Assembly: GCF_004348335.1 (NCBI RefSeq)
Contig: NZ_SMJW01000079.1
Span: forward strand, 1-32,557
Origin: Actinomadura bangladeshensis
GTDB lineage: Bacteria; Actinomycetota; Actinomycetes; Streptosporangiales; Streptosporangiaceae
Direction: 5' to 3'
Length of the DNA: 32,557 nt
Positions 1 to 5,650 of the stretch are shown in pieces. The notes beneath the pieces are model-generated. The model was given only the letters and a program-made list of their open reading frames with translations. It was not told the DNA's origin and ran no database searches. The translations under genes were made by a program, and so were the position numbers. Within the stretch, counting starts at the first letter, position 1. Every line of letters starts with the position of its first letter.

Positions 1-843
1 ATAAGAGACAAGGTCGGAGACCAGGACGAGGTTGCCGGTCGACTTGGCCATCTTCTCGCCGTCGCGGCGGACCATGCCGACGTGCAGCCAGGCCCGGGAG
101 AAGGGGTGGACGCCGGTCAGCGCCTCGGCCATCGCGGATTCGTAGGCGTGGTGCGGGAAGCGCAGGTCCGTGCCGCCGGCGTGCAGGTCGAGGGACGGTC
201 CGAAGGTCGCCATGGCCATCGCGGCGCACTCGGCGTGCCAGCCCGGCCGGCCGGGACCCCACGGGCTGGGCCAGGCGGGCTCGCCCGAGCGGGACGGGCG
301 CCAGACCGCGACGTCGAACGGGTGCCTCTTGCCGGGGTCGTCGGGTTCGTCCCCGTACTCGGCCAGGAGGGCGTGCGCTTCGCCGCCGGGCAGGGCGGGG
401 ACGCCGGCGCCGTGGAAGTAGACCGCGTTGTCGCGGACGTAGGCGTGGCCGGACGTGACGAGGCCCTGCGCGAGCGCGATGACGTCCCGGACGTGGTTGT
501 GCGCGCGGGGCTGGTGGTCGACGGCGTGGACGCCGAGGGTGTCGAGGTCGCGTTCGAAGTAGTACTGCTGGACGGCGGCGAAGCTGTCGTAGGGGCTCCC
601 GGCGCGGTGGGCCGCCTGGTTCAGGACGTCGTCGACGTCGGTGACGTTGCGGCAGACGCGCACGTCCGCGCCCGCGTGCCGCAGGACGCGGGCCGCGACG
701 TCGGCCCAGACGAAGGTGCGGGCGTGGCCGAGGTGGGTCGCGTCGTAGGGGGTGATCCCGCAGACGTACATCCGGGCGGGGCCGGCGACCGGCAGCGGAC
801 GGCCGCCGATCCGGAGCGTGCGGTCGGGTGCGTTGAGATCCAC
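1..843 (-). CDS. Cysteinyl-tRNA synthetase / MshC-family ligase (3' end outside window)
   Basis: Class I aminoacyl-tRNA-synthetase fold enzyme that activates cysteine with ATP. It either charges tRNA-Cys or, if MshC-like, joins cysteine to glucosaminyl-inositol in mycothiol synthesis. Visible motifs are MYVCGITPYDATHLGHA (HIGH-type motif and first zinc Cys), WHAECAA (second zinc Cys), FPHHAYES (zinc His, with Glu four residues on) and KMAKSTGN (KMSKS loop). The GITPYDATHLGH spelling is typical of MshC, whereas the following ARTFVWADV reads more like CysS. The C-terminal part that would separate the two is missing. GTG at 843 is the only start codon close upstream of the conserved core, with GAGGG about 10 nt before it; 281 codons are visible. 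It is divergent from the CoA-binding gene. Confidence 0.85.
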   Translation of the reverse strand, partial: MDLNAPDRTLRIGGRPLPVAGPARMYVCGITPYDATHLGHARTFVWADVAARVLRHAGADVRVCRNVTDVDDVLNQAAHRAGSPYDSFAAVQQYYFERDLDTLGVHAVDHQPRAHNHVRDVIALAQGLVTSGHAYVRDNAVYFHGAGVPALPGGEAHALLAEYGDEPDDPGKRHPFDVAVWRPSRSGEPAWPSPWGPGRPGWHAECAAMAMATFGPSLDLHAGGTDLRFPHHAYESAMAEALTGVHPFSRAWLHVGMVRRDGEKMAKSTGNLVLVSDLVSY

Positions 844-922
844 GGGATGCCGTCCCTCACGGTCGGGAAGCCCGAAGGCCGTCCTCCCTCCAGTGTGCGA
901 ACTGGGAGGTGCGGACGGAACG

Positions 923-936
923 GGGACCTTGGTCCC
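923..936 (+). promoter_or_regulatory. DosR/DevR-like box 1
   Basis: GGGACCTTGGTCCC is a perfect 14-bp palindrome. It matches the core of the mycobacterial DosR (DevR) hypoxia/NO box, GGGACTTTAGTCCC, at 12 of 14 positions. It lies 58 nt upstream of the CoA-binding gene start and 22 bp (about two helical turns) before a second related site. Recognition is by consensus only; no DosR gene is in the window. Confidence 0.5.
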
Positions 937-944
937 ACCGGCCG

Positions 945-958
945 GGGACTTTGGGACC
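945..958 (+). promoter_or_regulatory. DosR/DevR-like box 2 (degenerate right half)
   Basis: GGGACTTTGGGACC keeps the left half of the DosR consensus (GGGACTTT) but its right half is GGGACC rather than AGTCCC, so it reads as a half-site. It sits in phase with box 1, start to start 22 bp, and 35 nt before the ATG at 994. Paired strong and weak boxes are usual for DosR promoters. Confidence 0.4.
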
Positions 959-993
959 CTGCTCCGCGACCTGCCGCGTCAGAGGCTTGGGCC

Positions 994-1383
994 ATGACGG
1001 AACTCTCCGGCGGGGTGCGGGCGCGGGTCGTCGCGGTCATCGGGGTGTCCCACGGGCACCGGGCTTTCCTCGCCGACCTGCTGGGCGGTGGTTTCGAAGG
1101 CGCCGTCTACGCGGTGAACCCGCACTGCGCCGGGAACGGCGCGGACGGCGTGCCGTGCGTGGCGACGCTCGCCGACCTGCCCGAGGCGCCCGATCTCGCG
1201 GTCATCGCCGTCCCCGCGTACGCCGTGCCCGGCGTTGCCGAGGCGTGCGGCAGGTTCGGTATCTCCGCCCTCATGGTGAGCAGTTCGGGAATGACCGTGG
1301 GGCAGGAGCGCGCCCTTCTCGCCGCCTGCCGGGAGCACGGCATGCGGCTGGTCGGCCCGGATCACCTGCACGCCGCGCGCTAG
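994..1383 (+). CDS. Stand-alone CoA-binding domain protein
   Basis: A 129-residue protein consisting only of a Rossmann-type CoA-binding domain, as found at the N-terminus of ADP-forming acyl-CoA synthetases and GNAT-fused protein acetyltransferases. Residues 11-45 hold the VVAVIGVSHGHRAF nucleotide loop and the GAVYAVNPH strand. Then come DLPEAPDLAVIAVPA and a C-terminal VGPDHLHAAR, which stands where family members read VGPNCLG. The ligase and ATP-grasp domains are absent, so it is unlikely to make acyl-CoA itself; it may bind CoA as a regulator or be a remnant. ATG 994 is chosen because homology begins just after it. The open frame extends back to 82, but that part is antisense to the synthetase. 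Two DosR-like boxes lie upstream. Confidence 0.75.
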   Translation: MTELSGGVRARVVAVIGVSHGHRAFLADLLGGGFEGAVYAVNPHCAGNGADGVPCVATLADLPEAPDLAVIAVPAYAVPGVAEACGRFGISALMVSSSGMTVGQERALLAACREHGMRLVGPDHLHAAR

Positions 1384-1561
1384 TCGCGGGCCTCCAGAGT
1401 GGACGACACCCTGGTCCAGGACGGTCGGACCGTGCCGTCGAAGCGATCGTCTAAGTTGCGGTGACCAGGGAAGAGCGATGGGGAAGCGGGCGTGCCGTCC
1501 GCTCTCAGTCGGTACCATTCATGATTGCCGTAGGGCAAGGAGTGCGGTCGGAGGGACGGTC

Positions 1562-2014
1562 ATGACCGGCAGCGGGGAGCGGGTCGGCGATCACCCGGGT
1601 ACGGGGGCGCGGGCCGGCGTCGAGCCGTCCGACCGGCCGCGGCGGCTGCCCTTCAACGCGCGCACGCTGAAGGTGGCGCGGGCGATGGTCGTGCAGTGCG
1701 CCGCCGCGGCGGGCCTCACCGAGGACCGCGTCCAGGACGCCGAACTCGTCGCCAGCGAGCTGACCGCCAACTCCGTCGAGCACGGCGGCGGCGCGGGCGT
1801 GCTGTGCCTCTGGTACGACGCCACCCACCTGATCATCGAGGTCAGCGACGCGGGGCACATCACCGATCCGCTGGCCGGACGGCGTCCCGTCCCGCCGGAC
1901 ACGGTCGGCGGCCGCGGGCTGCTGCTCGTCCACAAGCTCGCCGACCTGGTGCGCGTCCACACCGGGCCGGACGGAACCACTATCCGCGTGTACTTCACCC
2001 GCGCGATGATGTGA
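1562..2014 (+). CDS. RsbW-like ATP-binding protein (HATPase_c_2)
   Basis: A 150-residue GHKL/histidine-kinase-type ATPase of the anti-sigma-factor serine kinase group common in actinomycetes. Motifs: N box ELVASELTANSVEHG (about residues 62-76), G1 box IEVSDAG and G2 box GGRGLLLVHKLAD. Such proteins phosphorylate anti-anti-sigma partners or act in partner switching; no partner gene lies beside it, so the target is unknown. ATG 1562 is preferred to an upstream in-frame ATG at 1478 because GGAGGGACGG precedes it and the upstream extension is not conserved-looking. The next gene starts 2 nt after its stop, so the two are probably co-transcribed. Confidence 0.8.
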   Translation: MTGSGERVGDHPGTGARAGVEPSDRPRRLPFNARTLKVARAMVVQCAAAAGLTEDRVQDAELVASELTANSVEHGGGAGVLCLWYDATHLIIEVSDAGHITDPLAGRRPVPPDTVGGRGLLLVHKLADLVRVHTGPDGTTIRVYFTRAMM

Positions 2015-2016
2015 TC

Positions 2017-2442
2017 ATGAGCGAGGTTTCCGCGCAGGGGTACGGACCGGACCACGAGACGCCGTTCGCCTTCGGGCTGCACCACGTGCAGATCGCCGTC
2101 CCGGCGGGCAGCGAGGACGCGTGCCGCGCGTTCTACGTGGACGCGTTGGGGATGAGCGAGGTCGCGAAGCCGCCGGTGCTGGCCGCGCGGGGCGGGCTGT
2201 GGGTGCGCGCGGACGGGCTGGAGATCCACCTGGGCGTCGAGCAGGACTTCCGCCCGGCCCGCAAGGCGCACCCCGGCATCCGCGTCGAGGACCTGGACGG
2301 GCTGGCCGAGCGGCTGGCCGAGCACGGCGTCCAAGTCGACTGGGACGACAATTTCCCAGGTCACCGCCGGTTCTACGCAGCCGACAACCTCGGCAACCGG
2401 CTGGAGTTCCTGCAGCGGGACGGCACGACCCCGCAGTGGTGA
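2017..2442 (+). CDS. VOC superfamily (glyoxalase-like) protein
   Basis: A 141-residue vicinal-oxygen-chelate protein with two beta-alpha-beta-beta-beta modules. HHVQIAVPAGSED gives the first metal-ligand His, RAFYVDALGM is the typical linker, and the end NLGNRLEFLQRD supplies the C-terminal Glu. HPGIRVEDLD opens the second module. It most resembles small VOC proteins annotated as glyoxalases or dioxygenases; the substrate cannot be read from sequence. Start ATG 2017 comes 2 nt after the preceding ATPase stop, which suggests translational coupling. It ends 4 nt from the convergent lyase gene. Confidence 0.8.
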   Translation: MSEVSAQGYGPDHETPFAFGLHHVQIAVPAGSEDACRAFYVDALGMSEVAKPPVLAARGGLWVRADGLEIHLGVEQDFRPARKAHPGIRVEDLDGLAERLAEHGVQVDWDDNFPGHRRFYAADNLGNRLEFLQRDGTTPQW

Positions 2443-2446
2443 CGCG

Positions 2447-3346
2447 CTAGCGAGCCGAGGGGAACGGCCCGGCGCGGCCGAGCAGGGCCTGTACCGGGCT
2501 GTCGAGGCGCTCGCTCAGCCAGGCCGCCGTCTCTGCGACCGGCGCCATCCGGACGCCCGTGGCGACGCCCATGCGGTCGAGTGAGTAGAGCAGGTCCTCG
2601 GTCGCGATGTTGCCGGTCGCGGCGGGCGCGAACGGGCAGCCGCCGAAGCCGCCGGTGCTCGCGTCCAGCGCGCTCACCCCCTGGTCGAGCGCGGTGAGGG
2701 CGTTGGCGTAGCCGGTGTTGCGCGTGTTGTGGAAGTGGCAGCGCAGCGGGACGTCCGGGGCGATCTCGGCGGCGCCCGCCAGCAGCGTGCGCACCTGCGC
2801 GGGGACGCCGACGCCGATCGTATCGGCCAGCGCGATCTCGTCGGGCTCGCTCTCGGCGACCCGCCGCACCAGGTCCAGGACGCGCTCGGCCGGCACCTCG
2901 CCCTCGAACGGGCAGCCGAAGGACGCGGCGATGGTGACGGTGCGGAAGAGCCCGGCGGCGCGGGCGTCGGCGGCGATCCGCGCCCAGTTGGCCACCCCTT
3001 CCTCGACCGTGCAGCCCTGGTTGCGGCGGCTGAACTCGTCGGTGGCCACGACGACGACGTTGACCTCGTCCACGCCGGTGGCGAGCGCCCGGTCGAGGCC
3101 GCGCCGGTTCAGGACGAGCCCGGCATAGCGCACCCCGTCCGGCCGGGGGAGGCGCTCCATCACCGCCTCCGCGTCCGCCATCTGCGGGACGCGCTTCGGG
3201 TTGACGAAGCTGACCGCCTCGATCCGCCGCAGCCCGGCGGCGACGCTCCGCTCGATGAGCCGCACCTTGTCGGCGGTGGGCAGGATCGCGGCCTCGTTCT
3301 GCAGCCCGTCCCGGGGACCCACCTCGATCAGTTCGACGTCCGCCAT
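2447..3346 (-). CDS. HMG-CoA lyase-like TIM-barrel lyase
   Basis: A 299-residue HMGL-like enzyme of the DRE-TIM metallolyase family, which splits 3-hydroxy-3-methylacyl-CoA-type substrates to acetyl-CoA and a keto product. The N-terminus has EVGPRDGLQNE (catalytic Arg12/Asp13), then SFVNPKRVPQMADAE. Metal ligands are His204 and His206 in HFHNTRNTGYANA, and the catalytic loop GGFGGCPFAPAATGN carries Cys237 and Asn245. The usual HDTYGQ after the metal His is HNTRNT here, so the substrate may differ from HMG-CoA. ATG 3346 follows AAGGGAAGGG; the reading frame extends to 3493 but that part overlaps the divergent regulator's operator. The operator at 3357-3366 lies immediately before the RBS. It faces the GntR regulator and probably belongs to the same regulon as the CoA-transferase operon. 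Confidence 0.85.
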   Translation of the reverse strand: MADVELIEVGPRDGLQNEAAILPTADKVRLIERSVAAGLRRIEAVSFVNPKRVPQMADAEAVMERLPRPDGVRYAGLVLNRRGLDRALATGVDEVNVVVVATDEFSRRNQGCTVEEGVANWARIAADARAAGLFRTVTIAASFGCPFEGEVPAERVLDLVRRVAESEPDEIALADTIGVGVPAQVRTLLAGAAEIAPDVPLRCHFHNTRNTGYANALTALDQGVSALDASTGGFGGCPFAPAATGNIATEDLLYSLDRMGVATGVRMAPVAETAAWLSERLDSPVQALLGRAGPFPSAR

Positions 3347-3356
3347 CGCCCTTCCC

Positions 3357-3366
3357 TTGTATGCAA
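3357..3366. promoter_or_regulatory. Candidate FadR/GntR operator, lyase side
   Basis: TTGTATGCAA, 9 of 10 identical to the perfect palindrome on the regulator side. It sits directly upstream of the ribosome-binding site of the divergent lyase gene, where binding would block the start of transcription or elongation. Sites of the type TTGnATnCAA are usual for FCD-subfamily GntR regulators. Confidence 0.55.
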
Positions 3367-3430
3367 TCAGTGGATGTACTGCAGAATCGGTCAGGGAGAA
3401 CTCTTGTGTCAAGCGACTGAAGTGCCTATG

Positions 3431-3440
3431 TTGCATGCAA
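3431..3440. promoter_or_regulatory. Candidate FadR/GntR operator, regulator side
   Basis: TTGCATGCAA is a perfect 10-bp palindrome, 22 nt before the regulator ATG and 74 bp centre to centre (about seven helical turns) from the lyase-side copy. The pairing in a divergent promoter implies autoregulation together with control of the lyase gene. Confidence 0.6.
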
Positions 3441-3462
3441 TCGATCCAGCGAGGAGGTTCGG

Positions 3463-4164
3463 ATGGTCCGTGCCGTGGACCGTGTCTACGCACGGCTGCG
3501 CGCCGGCATCCTGGCCGGCGTCCACCCGCCCGGCGCGCGGCTCGGCGAGGCCGAGCTGGCCGAGCAGACCGGCTCCAGCCGGACGCCGGTCCGGGAGGCG
3601 CTGCGCCGGCTGGAGGTCGAGGGGCTGGTCGAGGTGCTGCCGCACCGCGGCGCCCGCGTCCCCGACTGGACGCCGGAGGACCTGGAGGAGATCTACGACC
3701 TGCGGATGCTGCTGGAGGGCGCGGCCGCCCGCCGCGCCGCCGCCCGGATCGAGCCCGAGGACACCGGCCGGATGGCGGAGCTGTGCGACCTCATGGAGGA
3801 GTCCGCGGCGTCCGGCGACGGCCAGGACCTGGACCGGGTCGCCGAGCTGAACGCCGAGTTCCACGGCATCGTCCGCGCCGCGGCCGCCAGCACCCGGCTG
3901 GTGTCGATGCTCAACGCGGTGGTGCAGCTCCCGCTGGTGATGCGCACCTTCCACCGGTACTCGCCGGACGACCTGACCCGCAGTTCCGCCCACCACCGCG
4001 AGCTGGTCGCCGCCCTGCGCGCGGCCGACGGCACCTGGGCCGAGTCGGTGATGCGCGCACACGTACTCGCCGCGAAGGCCGTCCTGCTCCGCGCCACCCC
4101 CGACCGCCGCGAACCACCGCACGAACCCAGCGCCCCACAAGACTCACACGAGCACCACGACTAG
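3463..4164 (+). CDS. GntR-family regulator, FCD (FadR) subfamily
   Basis: A 233-residue transcription factor. Residues 1-72 form the winged helix-turn-helix: VYARLRAGILAG, LGEAELAEQTGSSRTPVREA as the HTH, then VEGLVEVLPHRGARV as the wing. Residues 85-220 form the all-helical FCD ligand domain with the metal-binding His set in NAEFHGIV, SSAHHRELV and MRAHVL. FCD regulators usually sense carboxylic acids or acyl derivatives made or used by the genes they control, which fits the neighbouring lyase, CoA-transferase and hydantoinase genes. ATG 3463 follows GAGGAGG at good spacing. The C-terminal tail from about residue 210 is rich in Pro, His and Glu and merges into a T-less DNA tract. Confidence 0.88.
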   Translation: MVRAVDRVYARLRAGILAGVHPPGARLGEAELAEQTGSSRTPVREALRRLEVEGLVEVLPHRGARVPDWTPEDLEEIYDLRMLLEGAAARRAAARIEPEDTGRMAELCDLMEESAASGDGQDLDRVAELNAEFHGIVRAAAASTRLVSMLNAVVQLPLVMRTFHRYSPDDLTRSSAHHRELVAALRAADGTWAESVMRAHVLAAKAVLLRATPDRREPPHEPSAPQDSHEHHD

Positions 4165-4307
4165 ACCGACCAGCACCGCACAGCGCAACCCGCGCAACCC
4201 GCGCGAACAGCACGGCCCGCACGACCGACCAGCGCCCCGGCGCGAACGGCACGACCGGCACGGGCAGCACGACGGCACGACGGCACGAAGAGCACGGCAC
4301 AGCGCGA
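4163..4307 (+). repeat. 145-nt T-free tract with degenerate GCACGACG repeats
   Basis: From 4163 to 4307 there is no T on the + strand. Back to 4089 there are only two (4144, 4162). Within it GCACGACG is repeated in tandem at 4267 and 4275, with GCACGAAG at 4283, and related GCACGAC/GGCACG words recur through the tract and on to about 4370. It lies between the regulator stop and the CoA-transferase start. A transcript of this region would be long, uracil-free and C-rich, so a Rho-related or post-transcriptional role is possible. A simple-sequence expansion is the plain alternative. Confidence 0.7.
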
Positions 4308-4398
4308 TACGCGCGTGACACGTGCGACAGGCATGAACGGTACGGACAGCACGACCGGCCATGACCGGCATGAGACGAGTGAAACGAGGGTTTGCCAG

Positions 4399-5622
4399 AT
4401 GTCGACGCACGACGGTGCCATGCAGGACGCCCGGGGGCCGCTCGCCGATCTGCGCGTGGTGGAGATGGGGCAGTTGCTCGCCGGTCCGTTCTGCGGGCAG
4501 CTGCTCGGTGACTTCGGCGCCGAGGTGATCAAGCTGGAGTCGCCGGGCGCGGGCGACCCGATGCGCCAGTGGGGGCGGGAGAAGCCGCACGGCAAGTCCC
4601 TGTGGTGGCCCGTGGTCGCGCGCAACAAGAAGTCGGTGACCTGCAACCTGCGCACGCCCGAGGGGCAGGACCTCGCGCGGCGGATCATCGCGCGGGCCGA
4701 CATCGTCGTGGAGAACTTCCGTCCGGGCACGCTGGAGCGCTGGGGGCTGGACTTCGACACGCTCCGCGAGGCGAACCCGGGGCTGATCCTCGTGCGGGTG
4801 TCCGGTTTCGGGCAGAGCGGCCCCTACGCGCCGCGCGCCGGGTACGGGTCGATCGGCGAGGCGATGGGCGGCATCCGGTACGTGACCGGCGACCCGGGGA
4901 ACGCGCCGTCCCGGGCCGGGATCTCGCTCGGCGACTCGCTCGCCGCGGTGTTCGCCACGATCGGCGCGCTCGTCGCCGTCCACCACCGGAGCAGCACCGG
5001 GCGCGGCCAGATCGTCGACTCGGCGATCTACGAGGCGGTGCTGGCGATGATGGAGTCGCTGCTGCCCGAGTGGGCCGTGGCCGGCTACCAGCGCGAGCGC
5101 ACCGGGTCCGTGCTGCCGAACGTGTCGCCCAGCAACGTGTACCCGACCGCGTCCGGCGAGATGATCCTGATCGCCGCCAACCAGGACACCGTGTTCGGGC
5201 GCCTCGCCAAGACGATGGGACGGCCCGAACTCGCCGCCGACCCCCGGTTCGCCGGGCACGCCGACCGGGGCCGCAACATGGCCGAGCTGGACGAGCTGAT
5301 CTCCGCCTGGTCGGCGACCCTCGACACCGAGGCCCTCCTGGAGACCCTCCACGAGGGCGGTGTCCCGGCGGGACGCATCTACACCGCCAAGGACATGTTC
5401 GACGACCCGCACTTCGCGGCCCGCGAGGCGATCGTGCGCCTCGTCCACCCCGACTTCGGGGAGCTCCCGATGCACAACGCGTTCCCCAGGCTCAGCGAGA
5501 CACCGGGGTCGGTGCGCCACGCCGGCCCCGCGCTCGGCGAGCACAACCGGGAGGTGTACGGCGGCCTTCTGGACCTGCGAGAAGACGAGATCGCCGCGCT
5601 GGCCGAGCGCGGATCCATCTGA
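4399..5622 (+). CDS. Class III (CaiB/BaiF) acyl-CoA transferase
   Basis: A 407-residue family III CoA-transferase that moves CoA between carboxylic acids. Features in order: LRVVEMGQLLAGPFCGQLLGDFGAEVIKLE written across residues 18-47, NKKSVTCNLRTPEGQ, VVENFRPGTLERWGLDF, SGFGQSGPY and SLGDSLAAVFA. The last contains Asp179, which aligns with the acyl-anhydride Asp169 of formyl-CoA transferase. TGRGQIVDSAIYEAVL and HEGGVPAGRIYTAKDM are also typical. Length is normal for the family. ATG 4399 has GAGGG 11 nt upstream; ATG 4420 is a possible alternative. It is the first gene of the hydantoinase operon and would activate the acid fed to, or released from, the pathway. Confidence 0.9.
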   Translation: MSTHDGAMQDARGPLADLRVVEMGQLLAGPFCGQLLGDFGAEVIKLESPGAGDPMRQWGREKPHGKSLWWPVVARNKKSVTCNLRTPEGQDLARRIIARADIVVENFRPGTLERWGLDFDTLREANPGLILVRVSGFGQSGPYAPRAGYGSIGEAMGGIRYVTGDPGNAPSRAGISLGDSLAAVFATIGALVAVHHRSSTGRGQIVDSAIYEAVLAMMESLLPEWAVAGYQRERTGSVLPNVSPSNVYPTASGEMILIAANQDTVFGRLAKTMGRPELAADPRFAGHADRGRNMAELDELISAWSATLDTEALLETLHEGGVPAGRIYTAKDMFDDPHFAAREAIVRLVHPDFGELPMHNAFPRLSETPGSVRHAGPALGEHNREVYGGLLDLREDEIAALAERGSI

Positions 5623-5650
5623 GTAACGAGCACGGCATCGGGAGGCCGGC

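Noticed and set aside
82..993. Long open frame on the + strand leading into the CoA-binding gene
   Set aside because: It is antisense to the clearly recognisable synthetase motifs on the minus strand; only the part from 994 shows protein-family features.
4846..4860. Apparent loss of the catalytic Asp in the CoA-transferase (GYG where many family members have GYD)
   Set aside because: The catalytic Asp of the family aligns with the LGDS motif (Asp179), which is present, so the active site is intact.
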